From: Aquibacillus saliphilus
GTDB lineage: Bacteria > Bacillota > Bacilli > Bacillales > Amphibacillaceae
NCBI RefSeq assembly: GCF_020404745.1
Contig: NZ_JAIZAP010000005.1
Location: 62,001-126,000 of the forward strand
DNA length: 64,000 bases
Direction of reading: 5' to 3'
The notes below the pieces were generated by a model that was not told the origin of the DNA, ran no database searches, and saw nothing but the letters and a program-made list of their open reading frames with translations. Below, piece by piece: positions 40,327 through 53,179 of this stretch (positions are counted from its first letter, which is position 1; each line of letters opens with the position of its first letter). The position numbers and the translations under genes were made by a program.

Positions 40327-42486
40327 TTAATATTCCTCCCATATAATTTCGCTTGGTTCTAGTGTCAACATATGCGTTTTTCCTAATCCGTCATAGATAG
40401 TAGTAGTTTGTTTTTCATTTGAATTATTTACAGTTGCATAAATTGCAGCTTCTGGATAAGCGTGAACCTCACAATGGACGTTTGAAGCATACCATTTTTT
40501 AAGTTCATTCTCTTTATTTGCTGCAAAGAATAAGGATCGCATCAAGAGACGAGTGTTCTCATAGCTATAAGGTAATCCAGCCATATAAACACTTCTGCCA
40601 TTTCCAAAGGAAGAACTGGAGAGCTGGATTCCTTCATTGGAGCATCTAATAATCTCGGTATCCTTAGTTAATGCATAAATATTCCTTACATCTTCTCCAA
40701 AGTTATACTCAGTAAGATCTTCCTTAATAAAATGCGTCGCGACAGCTTCCATAAAGTATTTATTAGTTGATAAGCTGTACCCTAATTCCTTATCAACCCC
40801 TAATAGGTTTGCTAGTTGAAAAAAGTGTCCTTGGGAATGGCAGGCCGTTGGTTCACCAACACCGATAAAACCTCCCCCATTATATACCCACTTCCTTAAG
40901 GTTGATGCCAGCTCTACGTCAAGCCATTTTTCTCCACCAGAAAAAGCCGTTCCCGCGTCCCCTGCATTAATGATAACATCAACATCTTCAGGGATTCCCT
41001 CTTTAATGACATCATCAAAACTGATAAATGTTACCTCTACTGCTGAACCACTTAGTGCTTCTAAGATACCTTGATAGGAATATGCTTGTTTATACCATTT
41101 TCCATGTGCCACCATATGTGTTTGCCAAGTTCTAATTTTCCCCCAAGAATTAAGAATTGCTACTTTGATGCCCGTATATGGTTGTATATCTTTAATTTTT
41201 TCATAGATTTCACGAAATTCATCGGTGATTTTTTCTACATAACTGACAAACTCAGGGAATTTATAAGCCAAACTCGGATATCCACCATAACCGATTCGAT
41301 CAAGAGGTTTGCGCATTAGCGCTCTTCTCGCAGTCATCCAATTTTCATTGGCTTCCAAAACCGGATTATTCCCCTCATAAAAAGTATCAGGGAAAAAGTA
41401 GGGCAAGAACCTACCTTCTGTATATTTAACATGTGGAATATCTGCAATCATTCGTAATGTAGATCCATCCCCAACACTACCAACAACTGCATCAATGCCT
41501 ATTTCCTTAAAATAGTCTCCATAAGGTTCTGTTCCAATCCAGTTATCACCTAAAAACATCATTGATTCCTTGCCGCTTTCCCGCACCATACTAACAAGTT
41601 TTTTAACTTCACCCGCAACAAATTGCTGAATAAAATCCATGTAATCCAAATAGGCCTGAGTCGGAACACGGAATGTCGTATTATAATATCCTTGATCAAC
41701 AATGTCTTCTGGTCTTAATTGATAGCCTTTCTCTTTTTCAAATGCTTGAAGTGCTGCAACGGAAACACTTGCGCCATAACCGAACCAATCAACAAATTTT
41801 TCTTTACCTAGATTATTAAATATTAGGGTAAAATGATAAAAAAAGGTGGTAAATCGAACAACATCTGTATCAGGGTTTTCCTGCAGCCACTTATTTAAAT
41901 AGTCATTTACAAATTGATTCGAAAAAGGCTGACGAACATCAAAGGGGATATCATGCGGCGTATCTCCCCAATCGTTTGTAATATGATTATACATCTGGGT
42001 CGGATCCCACTTCATATATACAAGGAAAGAAATTGTGTACTCATGCCATGCTTTTGTATCATGGATTAAAACAACATTCTCATCTTTGATGACCTCCCAT
42101 TTATCCGGATCAATCACATCTCCAGTTGTACGATCAATGACTTCCCACCAAACCTTTGGATTATTAATATAATCCGGTTCTACCTGTTCATCAAAATACC
42201 CCTTCATAAATGGAACAGATAATTCATTGCCTGTTGCAGTATTATGTTGTGACATTAGATATAATTGCTGCATTTCTTCAGGATGCTGCTCTGCAAACTC
42301 ATTATGATTTCGTGCTACAAAATATGTTGTATAAATTTTTGCATTTAATTGTTTCAGCTCATCATCCAGCTTCGTTCCATCACTGTCTCGCAGAGAATCT
42401 GCACCCCAACGCACCATCAATTCCTTTGTTTCTTCTAAAAAGTTCTGTTCACTCGGTAACGTCACTCGTCCTGTTAATTTTTTCAT
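40327..42486 (-). CDS. GH112 1,3-beta-galactosyl-N-acetylhexosamine phosphorylase
   Basis: A 719-residue cytoplasmic phosphorylase. The N-terminus (GRVTLPSEQNFLEETKEL, RWGADSLRDSDGTKL), the TTYFVARNHNEFA stretch and RFTTFFYHFTLIFN are typical of GH112, a TIM-barrel followed by a Rossmann-like domain (from about 470, HMVAHGKWYKQAYSYQGILE, VDVIINAGDAGTAFSGG, GEPTACHSQG). GH112 enzymes split galacto-N-biose or lacto-N-biose with phosphate into galactose-1-phosphate and GalNAc/GlcNAc; some use galactosyl-rhamnose instead. The GalNAc genes nearby favour galacto-N-biose. ATG 42486 is preferred over GTG 42495 (AGGTGG spacing). Confidence 0.88.
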   Translation of the reverse strand: MKKLTGRVTLPSEQNFLEETKELMVRWGADSLRDSDGTKLDDELKQLNAKIYTTYFVARNHNEFAEQHPEEMQQLYLMSQHNTATGNELSVPFMKGYFDEQVEPDYINNPKVWWEVIDRTTGDVIDPDKWEVIKDENVVLIHDTKAWHEYTISFLVYMKWDPTQMYNHITNDWGDTPHDIPFDVRQPFSNQFVNDYLNKWLQENPDTDVVRFTTFFYHFTLIFNNLGKEKFVDWFGYGASVSVAALQAFEKEKGYQLRPEDIVDQGYYNTTFRVPTQAYLDYMDFIQQFVAGEVKKLVSMVRESGKESMMFLGDNWIGTEPYGDYFKEIGIDAVVGSVGDGSTLRMIADIPHVKYTEGRFLPYFFPDTFYEGNNPVLEANENWMTARRALMRKPLDRIGYGGYPSLAYKFPEFVSYVEKITDEFREIYEKIKDIQPYTGIKVAILNSWGKIRTWQTHMVAHGKWYKQAYSYQGILEALSGSAVEVTFISFDDVIKEGIPEDVDVIINAGDAGTAFSGGEKWLDVELASTLRKWVYNGGGFIGVGEPTACHSQGHFFQLANLLGVDKELGYSLSTNKYFMEAVATHFIKEDLTEYNFGEDVRNIYALTKDTEIIRCSNEGIQLSSSSFGNGRSVYMAGLPYSYENTRLLMRSLFFAANKENELKKWYASNVHCEVHAYPEAAIYATVNNSNEKQTTTIYDGLGKTHMLTLEPSEIIWEEY

Positions 42487-42495
42487 CTTTACCAC

Positions 42496-43377
42496 CTATC
42501 CTTTCAATCCTCCAACTGTCATACCTTGAGTTAAACGTTTTTGTACAAAAATATATAAAATTAATGTTGGTAGCATAACTATCACCATTCCAGCGTACAT
42601 TGGTCCATAATTAACTGCCGAGCGTTCAGCTGCCATTAGGTTTAATAAACCAACTGGCAATGTCTGATTTTCTCCAGGCATTAAAGTTAATGCCAGAATA
42701 TACTCATTCCAAAACAATAAAAAATTGAACAAGATAACGATTACTATACTCGGGATTGCCATTGGTAACATGACAGAAAACATTGTTCTATAATAACCCG
42801 CACCATCTATGCTTGCCGCTTCTTCGAAATCAGACGGTAGTGTCTCAAAATAACTTGAAAGCAAAAAAATGGTAAACGGCAATGCTGTAGCCGCATAAAT
42901 AAAAGCAAGAACCAACCGATTATTTAACAATAATCCTTCGCCAAATATTGTGTTCATAACCGTGTTCCAATCCAGAAGCATTAGAAAAATAGGTACAGCA
43001 ATGTAGCTTACATTTATAAATAATCCTGCTTTAACAAAAGAGTTAATAAAACCGTTTCCTCTAAATTTAAATCTAGATAAAACGTAGGCTGCAGGTAAAG
43101 CTACTACTAGTAGAATTAATAGCGCAAATACTGTAACCACAATTGAATTTAATAGATATTCACCCATTTGCGCTTCATTAAATGCTTCGATAAAATTTTC
43201 AAAGTGGAAACCAACTGGCATTGCCCACGGACTTCCATAAAATTCAGCGTTCTCTTTAATGGATGCTAAGAACACCCATCCAACTGGTACAATAATAAAA
43301 ATGGCAAGTGTAATTAGTGCCACATAAATGAATAGTTTAAATAAGACCTCTGTACGTGGACCATTTGATTTACTCAT
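42496..43377 (-). CDS. ABC sugar transporter permease (MalG/UgpE type)
   Basis: A 293-residue inner-membrane permease with six helices. The ATPase-contact EAA loop is EAASIDGAGYYRTMFSVMLP (about 195-215), and the protein ends in KRLTQGMTVGGLKG, typical of the MalG side. AGGAGGG precedes the ATG. It forms the importer with the preceding permease and the lipoprotein. No ATPase gene is in the cluster; a shared MsmX/MsmK-type ATPase elsewhere is presumed. Likely substrate is galacto-N-biose or a similar disaccharide. Confidence 0.9.
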   Translation of the reverse strand: MSKSNGPRTEVLFKLFIYVALITLAIFIIVPVGWVFLASIKENAEFYGSPWAMPVGFHFENFIEAFNEAQMGEYLLNSIVVTVFALLILLVVALPAAYVLSRFKFRGNGFINSFVKAGLFINVSYIAVPIFLMLLDWNTVMNTIFGEGLLLNNRLVLAFIYAATALPFTIFLLSSYFETLPSDFEEAASIDGAGYYRTMFSVMLPMAIPSIVIVILFNFLLFWNEYILALTLMPGENQTLPVGLLNLMAAERSAVNYGPMYAGMVIVMLPTLILYIFVQKRLTQGMTVGGLKG

Positions 43378-43394
43378 AACCGTGCAAACCCTCC

Positions 43395-44294
43395 TTAGTA
43401 CTCCAGCACGTCGCGTTTAGTAATATGGTTTACAATAGCAGCGAGTGCAAATGAGAAGATAAAGACAACTACACCAATCGCCATTCCATAGCCATAGGTT
43501 GAATTCCCATAAGCTTGGTCATACATATAGGAGAGGAAGACTTCAGTTGATCCATCAGGTCCTCCACCTGTCATCGCTTTTACGAGTAGGAAGCTTAAAT
43601 TAATCGTACTAATAATATAAAAAGTTAATGTTGTCCTTATGGTATTCCAGATTAAGGGCAAGGTGATGTTGGTAAATTGCTTCCATTTGCTAGCTCCCTC
43701 CAATGAAGCAGCCTCATAAAAGCTTGGCGGAATACTAGCCATGCTGGACATATACATCACCATGTAATATCCAATTGCCTGCCAGACTAAAGCACCTGCA
43801 ACACTATAAATAATAATGTCCTGATCACCTAGCCACATTTGCTGGAAATTTTCCAGGCTGAGTGTTCCAAAGATACTGTTTAATAAACCACTGGATGGGT
43901 CATAAATAGCCGAAAAAACACCCGCAATAACTACAATCGATAGAATATTTGGTACATAGAATATTACTCTGAAGAAATTCCCACCAGGAATCGTTTCTTT
44001 TGTTAAAACAGCTGCAAAAAACACCGCAATTAACAAGGTAAAAATAGCGACGACTACTATTAATAGAATTGAGTTTTGGAAGGATTGGATGAAATCTACA
44101 TCATTCCAAAGTGTTATAAAATTATCAAACCCTACAAATTCTTTGGTATTGGAAAAACCTCCCCAACGATAAAGAGACATTCGAAATACCTCAAATGTTG
44201 GTACAACCATAAAGGAAAAAAATAAGAGAATTGCAGGAGTTATACATACACCAATAAATATATTTCTAGAAGTTGTTTTCTTCAGGGTAGTCAC
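43395..44294 (-). CDS. ABC sugar transporter permease (MalF/UgpA type)
   Basis: A 299-residue permease with six helices. The EAA loop reads EAASLEGASKWKQFTNITLP (about 200-218), and GGGPDGSTEVFLSYMYDQAY is typical of the UgpA/MalF subgroup. The frame opens with GTG 44294, but the only good ribosome site (GAGAGGTGA) overlaps that codon. CTG 44285 is placed five bases after the site, so the true start may be CTG. It partners the 42496-43377 permease. Confidence 0.9.
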   Translation of the reverse strand: MTTLKKTTSRNIFIGVCITPAILLFFSFMVVPTFEVFRMSLYRWGGFSNTKEFVGFDNFITLWNDVDFIQSFQNSILLIVVVAIFTLLIAVFFAAVLTKETIPGGNFFRVIFYVPNILSIVVIAGVFSAIYDPSSGLLNSIFGTLSLENFQQMWLGDQDIIIYSVAGALVWQAIGYYMVMYMSSMASIPPSFYEAASLEGASKWKQFTNITLPLIWNTIRTTLTFYIISTINLSFLLVKAMTGGGPDGSTEVFLSYMYDQAYGNSTYGYGMAIGVVVFIFSFALAAIVNHITKRDVLEY

Positions 44295-44373
44295 CTCTCT
44301 TCAGAAAATAAATCGGCGAGTCAGTATTTACCCGCCGTTTATTACTGAACTTAAATTTCATACGTTAAATCCC

Positions 44374-45774
44374 CTAATTCATAGCTTCTCTTAGCTTATC
44401 ACTAGCTTCTTCAACACTGGCCCGCCATTCTTCAATTGTAATTTTTCCACTGATCACACTGCCAATAGTTCCATACAAAGTATCACCCATATTTACACCG
44501 GCTACTGGTTCAGTCGAAGCAAAGGTTCCCATTGCAGGGAGTACATCTTCGTCATCATAAATACCGTAGAAGATTTGCTTTTGTCCATCAAGCTGGTCGG
44601 TAATTCCTTCAATTGGCTGTACTGCACCAGCTTCTAAAAAGATAGATGATGCTTCATCTGAATACATGTACGTAATAAAGTCTTTTGCATCAACTTTGTT
44701 TTCAGCAGCAGAAGGGACCCATATTTGCTCAAAGAAAGTAAATGCATAACGGTCTCCACCATCCTCAAATGCTGGAATGGATGTCATGCCCCATTCAAAG
44801 TTATCTGCTCTAGGTGCTTCTTTCATTTCATCAACTACCCAGTTACCATTTGGCATGAATAATGCTTTATTGTCTAAAACCAACTGTTGATTTTTTGTAA
44901 AGTCATTTGGATTCGCATTTGCAACCGTGTTTTTTTCTGTGTACGAAGCCAATTTCTCTATCGTTTCAAATACCTCTGTTGATTTATCAGACTCCCAAAT
45001 ACCATCTTCATAGGTCATTGCTGAGTTGAAGAAATCCGGTCCGCCTAATGCATACAACATAGAGCCAATAAATGTATCAAAATATCCTGTTGTTGGATAC
45101 GTGAACAATGCAATTCCTTCCTCACTTGCCTTATCACCTAGCTCCCACATTTCATCCCATGTTTTTGGAACGTCCCAGCCCTTTTCTTCAAATAAACCAG
45201 CATTGTAAAATAATCCAGTCGGGCTGTAGAACATTGGTGCTAGATATGTTTCTCCATCCGCATAAGGGTTTGTAGCTAGTGTATCGGTAAACCCGTCAAG
45301 AATCTTTTCATTAACGGTACTATCTTCACCAGAAACTTTCTGGTCGAATATATCTGTAATATTTTCTAAGCCATTTTCCTTCATCAATGTTTCTGTCAAT
45401 GCTTCAGGTCTTCCGGTTGCGAGTAAAACAACATCGGGATATTCCCCTGCCTGCATATTTGGGCGGATTACTTCTTCCAGATTCTTTTTAATGGTAAGTT
45501 CAATCTTTACATTCTCATTAGTCGTTTCATAGGAATCAGCAATCTTTTCCCACATGTCAGCACCATACGCTGACTCCAAAGCAGCAACATGTAGAGTTGT
45601 ACCTTCTTCTTCATTTCCTTCCTCATTTGTTTCTTCATTTGTTTCTTCATTTGTTTCTTCATTTGTTTCTTCATTTGTTTCTTTACCTTCAGAACTTTTT
45701 GAATCACTACAAGCAACCAGTCCAATTGTTAAAAATAGAACAGATAAAGCAAATAATAGCTTTTTAACATTCAT
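44374..45774 (-). CDS. ABC sugar transporter substrate-binding lipoprotein
   Basis: A 466-residue extracellular-solute-binding family 1 lipoprotein. The signal peptide ends at LVAC (Cys about 22). An unusual acidic linker follows with five tandem Glu-Thr-Asn-Glu units (about 33-52), then the two-lobed binding domain: ESAYGADMWEKIADSY, PDVVLLATGRPEAL, PMFYSPTGLFYNAGLFEEKGW and FEWGMTSIPAF. It should hold the disaccharide for the two permeases. A catabolite-repression-like site (45818-45835) lies upstream. GGGGGC is the ribosome site for ATG 45774. Confidence 0.9.
   Translation of the reverse strand: MNVKKLLFALSVLFLTIGLVACSDSKSSEGKETNEETNEETNEETNEETNEEGNEEEGTTLHVAALESAYGADMWEKIADSYETTNENVKIELTIKKNLEEVIRPNMQAGEYPDVVLLATGRPEALTETLMKENGLENITDIFDQKVSGEDSTVNEKILDGFTDTLATNPYADGETYLAPMFYSPTGLFYNAGLFEEKGWDVPKTWDEMWELGDKASEEGIALFTYPTTGYFDTFIGSMLYALGGPDFFNSAMTYEDGIWESDKSTEVFETIEKLASYTEKNTVANANPNDFTKNQQLVLDNKALFMPNGNWVVDEMKEAPRADNFEWGMTSIPAFEDGGDRYAFTFFEQIWVPSAAENKVDAKDFITYMYSDEASSIFLEAGAVQPIEGITDQLDGQKQIFYGIYDDEDVLPAMGTFASTEPVAGVNMGDTLYGTIGSVISGKITIEEWRASVEEASDKLREAMN
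45608..45683. repeat. 12-bp coding microsatellite
   Basis: GAAACAAATGAA-type 12-bp units (TTCATTTGTTTC on the plus strand) are repeated five times in the lipoprotein linker and encode Glu-Thr-Asn-Glu. Gain or loss of units keeps the frame, so only linker length would vary. Confidence 0.85.
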
Positions 45775-45817
45775 TCAAATGCCCCCTTTTTATTAATACC
45801 ATACACTAATCCTATAT

Positions 45818-45835
45818 GTAAAAAAGCGCTTTCAC
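45818..45835. promoter_or_regulatory. Catabolite-responsive element (cre)-like site
   Basis: On the minus strand GTGAAAGCGCTTTTTTAC resembles the CcpA target TGAAAGCGCTTTCA. It lies about 45-60 bases before the binding-protein gene and would link the importer operon to carbon catabolite repression. Confidence 0.55.
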
Positions 45836-45926
45836 AATAAAAATCTTGTCGATATTTTTAGTTATATTGCTTTTTATTTATCCTAGCTATAAAATATAAT
45901 TAAATCGATGTTAGGGAGTGTATATT

Positions 45927-46766
45927 ATGTCCCATGAATTTTATGAAATGGAAGAAACTCCAACTGAACATACGCCTTTTAAACTCCTCTATATTACTCG
46001 CTCAGAATACGATAAAGGCTGGCACAGCACACAACATAGCCACTACTTCACGGAACTACTTTATATTGTAAAAGGAAAAGGCTATTTTGTATTAACAAAT
46101 CATGAAATACCCGTAAAAGAAAATGATTTAGTAGTTATTAATCCCAATGTCGAGCATACCGAAAAATCCAATCACCAGGATTCTCTCCAATACATTGCGT
46201 TAGGAATTGAAGGTCTGGCTTTTTCACCATCTAAACATGATGATTCTCCTATGGGCTTGTACACATATCAAGAAGAACGTGAAGATATCTTATTTTATCT
46301 TAATAAATTATTGGACGAGGCGAAAAATAGCCACAAAGATTATGAATTTATCTGCCAGAATATAATTGAAATTCTGATTGTTAAACTGAAGAGAGAAAAG
46401 AATTTCACTATTGAGAAAACAGTAACAAAAAATATAAATAAAGCTGTTACACATACCATACATTATATGAATCAGAATTATCGAGATACGATTACACTGG
46501 ACATACTAGCTGATGCTGGACACATCAACAAATACTACTTAGCACACCTATTTAAAAAGGATATGGGAATCGCTCCAATTGATTACTTAAATAACATTAG
46601 AATTAAAGAATCGAAAATTTTGTTAGAAATCACAAACTACAGTATTGCAGAGATTGCTGAAATCAATGGTTTTTCTTCTCAATCATTTTTCACACAAGCG
46701 TTTAAACGAATTACTAATCAGACACCATCGAGTTATCGAAAAGAATGTTTAATTAGACAAAAATAA
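45927..46766 (+). CDS. AraC-family regulator with cupin sensor domain
   Basis: A 279-residue regulator. The N-terminal cupin-type effector domain (about 25-100) has HSTQHSHYFTELLYIVKGKGYF and NDLVVINPNVEHT, where the histidines mark the sugar-binding pocket. The C-terminal AraC DNA-binding domain (about 180-279) holds two helix-turn-helices: LDILADAGHINKYYLAHLFKK and IAEIAEINGFSSQSFFTQAFKR. It is divergent from the ABC/GH112 operon and is the obvious candidate activator. ATG 45927 follows AGGGAG; GTG 45918 is an alternative. Confidence 0.88.
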   Translation: MSHEFYEMEETPTEHTPFKLLYITRSEYDKGWHSTQHSHYFTELLYIVKGKGYFVLTNHEIPVKENDLVVINPNVEHTEKSNHQDSLQYIALGIEGLAFSPSKHDDSPMGLYTYQEEREDILFYLNKLLDEAKNSHKDYEFICQNIIEILIVKLKREKNFTIEKTVTKNINKAVTHTIHYMNQNYRDTITLDILADAGHINKYYLAHLFKKDMGIAPIDYLNNIRIKESKILLEITNYSIAEIAEINGFSSQSFFTQAFKRITNQTPSSYRKECLIRQK

Positions 46767-46789
46767 TAATGGAATAACATATTTAATAA

Positions 46790-47355
46790 TATGCAGCACT
46801 TACTATTTTACGGTTTAATTGCAATCTACAGATGAACTTTTCGACTCTCTCATTCTCCAAACCATTGACCACTTAATTCTTTCAATAGCTCCCAAGGAGA
46901 TTTTAGTCTCGTTATCAACTTCTGAGTAAAAAAAGTTTCAGGAGATCCTTCGGGTGTTTTTCAGGCTGAATGATTCCTTTTTATATAGGGTTATCCCTTT
47001 AAAATTTTGATTACGAAATGCTAAGCTGACTTAGTCCCTTGATATCTACCTCGTATCTTACTTTCTTTATGGGAGTTAGTCACAGCTGAGTTCTTTGTTT
47101 GGGGGTTGTTTTTAAAGAACTGGTAAAAGCTAAGCTTGAATTTTAAAGGAAGGTAACCAAATTTGTATCGATTGGATCAGAACAAAGAGGAATGTCAAAT
47201 AAAAACCAGTGAGGAATAGATAGAAAAATACTTCTGATATCTATCTTGATGTCGTTGATTAAACCGATGAGGATGAGCTGAATAAATTCATCTCAACAAA
47301 AAAATCTCACAGAATCCTTATTTAATTTTGGGTAGGCACAAGAGGATATTCACAA
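46790..47355. other. Gene-free interval with possible degenerate coding remnants
   Basis: No intact gene. On the minus strand around 46855-46975 a short frame reads KTPEGSPETFFTQKL, then SPWELLKELSGQWFGE before a stop, and looks protein-like but is broken upstream. On the plus strand 47160-47340 has scattered frames with internal stops. Possible decayed transposase or other pseudogene; not identified. Confidence 0.3.
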
Positions 47356-47360
47356 AGAAA

Positions 47361-47393
47361 AAACCATGATGCAAATACTTTGCATCATGGTTT
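47361..47393 (-). terminator. Terminator of the suf operon
   Basis: AAACCATGATGCAAA and TTTGCATCATGGTTT form a perfect 15-bp stem with a 3-base loop. On the minus strand it is followed by TTTTTTC. It lies 15 bases past the sufB stop. Confidence 0.9.
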
Positions 47394-47407
47394 AACATTA
47401 AAAGGTA

Positions 47408-48814
47408 TTAACCGATAGAACCTTCCATTTCGAACTTGATTAGTCGGTTCATTTCAACCGCATATTCCATCGGAAGTTCTTTTGTAAATGGCTCGATAAA
47501 GCCCATTACAATCATTTCTGTTGCTTCCTGTTCTGAAATACCACGACTCATTAGATAAAATAGCTGCTCTTCTGAAACTTTAGAGACCTTAGCTTCATGC
47601 TCCAATGAAATATTTTCGTTAAAGATTTCATTGTAAGGAATAGTATCAGAAGTTGACTTATTATCCATAATTAATGTGTCACACTCAATATTAGAACGTG
47701 CACCATCTGCTTTACGTCCAAAGTGAACGATTCCGCGATAGGTTACTTTACCACCATGTTTCGAAATTGATTTTGAAACAATAGTTGATGATGTGTTTGG
47801 CGCTAGGTGATGCATTTTAGCTCCAGCATCTTGGTGTTGACCTTTTCCTGCAATAGCAATGGAAAGAGTCATACCACGAGAACCTTGACCTTTTAAGATA
47901 ACAGCTGGGTATTTCATTGTTAGTTTAGAACCAATGTTACCATCAACCCATTCCATTGTTGCATTTTCATCACAAATTGCACGTTTCGTAACTAGGTTAT
48001 AAACATTATTCGCCCAGTTTTGTACAGTAGTGTAACGGCAATAAGCGTCTTTTTTAACAAAGATTTCAACTACAGCACTATGCAGGGAATTTGTTGTATA
48101 AACAGGCGCCGTACAACCTTCTACATAGTGTACAGATGCACCTTCATCAACAATAATTAACGTACGTTCGAATTGACCCATATTCTCTGAATTAATTCGG
48201 AAGTAAGCCTGCAGTGGAGTATCAACCTTTACACCTTTTGGTACATAGATGAAGGATCCTCCAGACCATACAGCTGAATTTAATGCTGAAAACTTGTTAT
48301 CAGGTGAAGGGATCACCTTACCAAAGTATTCTTTGAATAATTCTTCATTTTCTTTTAGAGCTGAGTCGGTATCCTTAAAGATGATTCCTTTCTCAGTTAA
48401 GTCTTCCTTAAGACTATGGTAAACAACTTCTGATTCATATTGTGCGGATACCCCTGATAAATACTTCTGTTCAGCTTCTGGTATGCCTAGTTTATCAAAC
48501 GTGTTTTTAATTTCTTCTGGAACTTCATCCCAAGAACGTTCTGATCTCTCGGATGGTTTTACATAGTAGGTAATCTCATCGAAATTTAACTCAGCGAGAT
48601 CCCCACCCCATTGTGGCATTGGTTTTTTATAAAACTGCTCTAGCGCTTTAAGACGATAGTCGAGCATCCACTGAGGTTCTTCTTTCATTTTTGAAATTTC
48701 TACAACAATATTTTTAGTTAGTCCTTTTTCTGTTCGGAAAATAGAAACGTCTCTATCACTAAATCCATATTTGTAATCTTCAACTTCTCCAACTTCAGGC
48801 GCTTTTTTCGCCAT
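47408..48814 (-). CDS. sufB: Fe-S cluster assembly scaffold SufB
   Basis: A 468-residue protein. With SufC and SufD it forms the SUF scaffold that builds [4Fe-4S] clusters in the cytoplasm. Family marks: [52 protein letters not shown] (conserved Cys about 235), [16 protein letters not shown] and [28 protein letters not shown] precedes ATG 48814. Last gene of the sufCDSUB operon, the same order as in B. subtilis. Confidence 0.96.
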   Translation of the reverse strand: MAKKAPEVGEVEDYKYGFSDRDVSIFRTEKGLTKNIVVEISKMKEEPQWMLDYRLKALEQFYKKPMPQWGGDLAELNFDEITYYVKPSERSERSWDEVPEEIKNTFDKLGIPEAEQKYLSGVSAQYESEVVYHSLKEDLTEKGIIFKDTDSALKENEELFKEYFGKVIPSPDNKFSALNSAVWSGGSFIYVPKGVKVDTPLQAYFRINSENMGQFERTLIIVDEGASVHYVEGCTAPVYTTNSLHSAVVEIFVKKDAYCRYTTVQNWANNVYNLVTKRAICDENATMEWVDGNIGSKLTMKYPAVILKGQGSRGMTLSIAIAGKGQHQDAGAKMHHLAPNTSSTIVSKSISKHGGKVTYRGIVHFGRKADGARSNIECDTLIMDNKSTSDTIPYNEIFNENISLEHEAKVSKVSEEQLFYLMSRGISEQEATEMIVMGFIEPFTKELPMEYAVEMNRLIKFEMEGSIG

Positions 48815-48853
48815 TTTAAAACCTCCTATTTAGGTTATACGTCCAAAAGCTAT

Positions 48854-51811
<2,958 letters not shown>

Positions 51812-51826
51812 AATAACCCTCCTTAC

Positions 51827-52612
51827 TTACGCTTTTTGCCCTACAACTTCGTTTTCGATACCTAATTCTTCTTTAATCCATTCATAACCTTCTGCTTCTA
51901 AGCGTTGTGCTAGTTCTGGACCACCTGATTTTACAACGCGTCCTTGCATCATAACGTGTACTTTATCTGGTGTAATGTATTCTAATAACCGTTGATAGTG
52001 AGTGATTATCAAACAACCGAATGATTCGTTACGTAATTTATTAATTCCTTTTGAAACTACTTTAAGAGCATCAATATCCAAACCAGAATCAATTTCATCT
52101 AAAATTCCGATAGCTGGTTTAATCATCATTAATTGCAAAATTTCATTGCGTTTTTTCTCCCCGCCAGAAAAACCTGCGTTTAGGTAACGTTGTGCCATGT
52201 TTTTATCCATTTCTAAATAATCCATTGCAGCATCCATTTCTTTAATGAACTTCATCAATGAAATTTGGTCACCCTCTTCACGGTGGGCATTGATAGAAGA
52301 ACGTAGAAAATCGGAAGTTGTTACTCCGCTGATTTCACTTGGATATTGCATTCCCAAAAACAGACCTGCTCGTGCTCTTTCATCGACTTCCATTTCTAAT
52401 ACATCTTCGCCATCTAGAAGTACGCTTCCTTTAGTTATTTCATATTTTGGATGCCCCATTATTGCAGATGCAAGCGTAGACTTCCCTGTTCCATTTGGTC
52501 CCATGACCGCATGAAATTCTCCACCTGTAATTGTTAAATTAACACCTTTTAATATTTCTTGATCCTCAATAGTTACATGAAGATCCTTAATTTCTAACGT
52601 AGATCCCGCCAT
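51827..52612 (-). CDS. sufC: SufC ATPase
   Basis: A 261-residue soluble ABC-type ATPase of the SUF scaffold. Walker A is GPNGTGKST (about 37-45), the signature is FSGGEKKRNEI, and Walker B is AIGILDEIDSGLDIDAL. First gene of the operon. The upstream 52613-53026 is AT-rich promoter sequence with no other gene; no SufR palindrome was recognised there. Confidence 0.96.
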   Translation of the reverse strand: MAGSTLEIKDLHVTIEDQEILKGVNLTITGGEFHAVMGPNGTGKSTLASAIMGHPKYEITKGSVLLDGEDVLEMEVDERARAGLFLGMQYPSEISGVTTSDFLRSSINAHREEGDQISLMKFIKEMDAAMDYLEMDKNMAQRYLNAGFSGGEKKRNEILQLMMIKPAIGILDEIDSGLDIDALKVVSKGINKLRNESFGCLIITHYQRLLEYITPDKVHVMMQGRVVKSGGPELAQRLEAEGYEWIKEELGIENEVVGQKA

Positions 52613-52985
52613 ATATATACCTCCAGAACTTTATTATGATGATATTGTAGATATGGAAAAACTAAATCCATTCTCAATTTATTCTCATTACAATCTTATA
52701 TCATTTCGAAACTATAATCAACAGATTCACTGTTCATTTGCACCTTTACTAACATATTTGTTATTTAAGTTATTTTTAAATTGATATCTATTATAAAATC
52801 ATAGTTAGATTATCAATTAGTTAATGTCTAATAACACTATTTTAACAAATAACCTGAGCTCTTTCTAACCATTTAAATACTTCTATTATAGTTGAATTAT
52901 TTTGCCCATTTATTAGTTGAATATGAAGTTTCAATCCAAGTCTTTTTATCAACTGGCTCTCCATTTTACAATTTCCTAGCCCAAA

Positions 52986-53021
52986 ACAAAACCCCTTCAC
53001 CGAAATCGGATAAGGGGTCAA
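52986..53021 (-). terminator. Terminator of the small gene at 53027
   Basis: Minus strand: ACCCCTTATCCG pairs with CGGTGAAGGGGT and is followed by TTTTGTTTT. It lies six bases past the stop of the small reading frame, supporting that frame as a transcribed gene. Confidence 0.7.
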
Positions 53022-53026
53022 TTATA

Positions 53027-53179
53027 CTATCTATGCATTTGGCGTTCCATTTCTTTAGATGTCTCTAAGCTTTTTCGATAGCTAGCTTCTCTCTTTTGTT
53101 CAACTTTTAGTAATTGAGATAACTTTCTACCATATTCAGCAAAACCCATACCATGAGATTGCTGCATAGCTTTTTCCAT
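53027..53179 (-). CDS. Small charged helical protein, start uncertain
   Basis: From ATG 53179 this gives 50 residues, a highly charged, probably all-helical peptide (GFAEYGRKLSQLLK, KREASYRKSLE, ending MERQMHR). I recognise no family. The frame continues open upstream (NELNLTYTAEMEK) to a point just after AGAAAGGATGA, where only ATT or ATA codons are available, so a longer product with a non-standard start is possible. It has its own terminator. Lies between suf and met operons. Confidence 0.5.
   Translation of the reverse strand: MEKAMQQSHGMGFAEYGRKLSQLLKVEQKREASYRKSLETSKEMERQMHR

Noticed and set aside
45554-45796. Plus-strand frame with Val-Ser-Ser-Phe repeats
   Set aside because: Mirror image of the 12-bp repeat in the lipoprotein linker.
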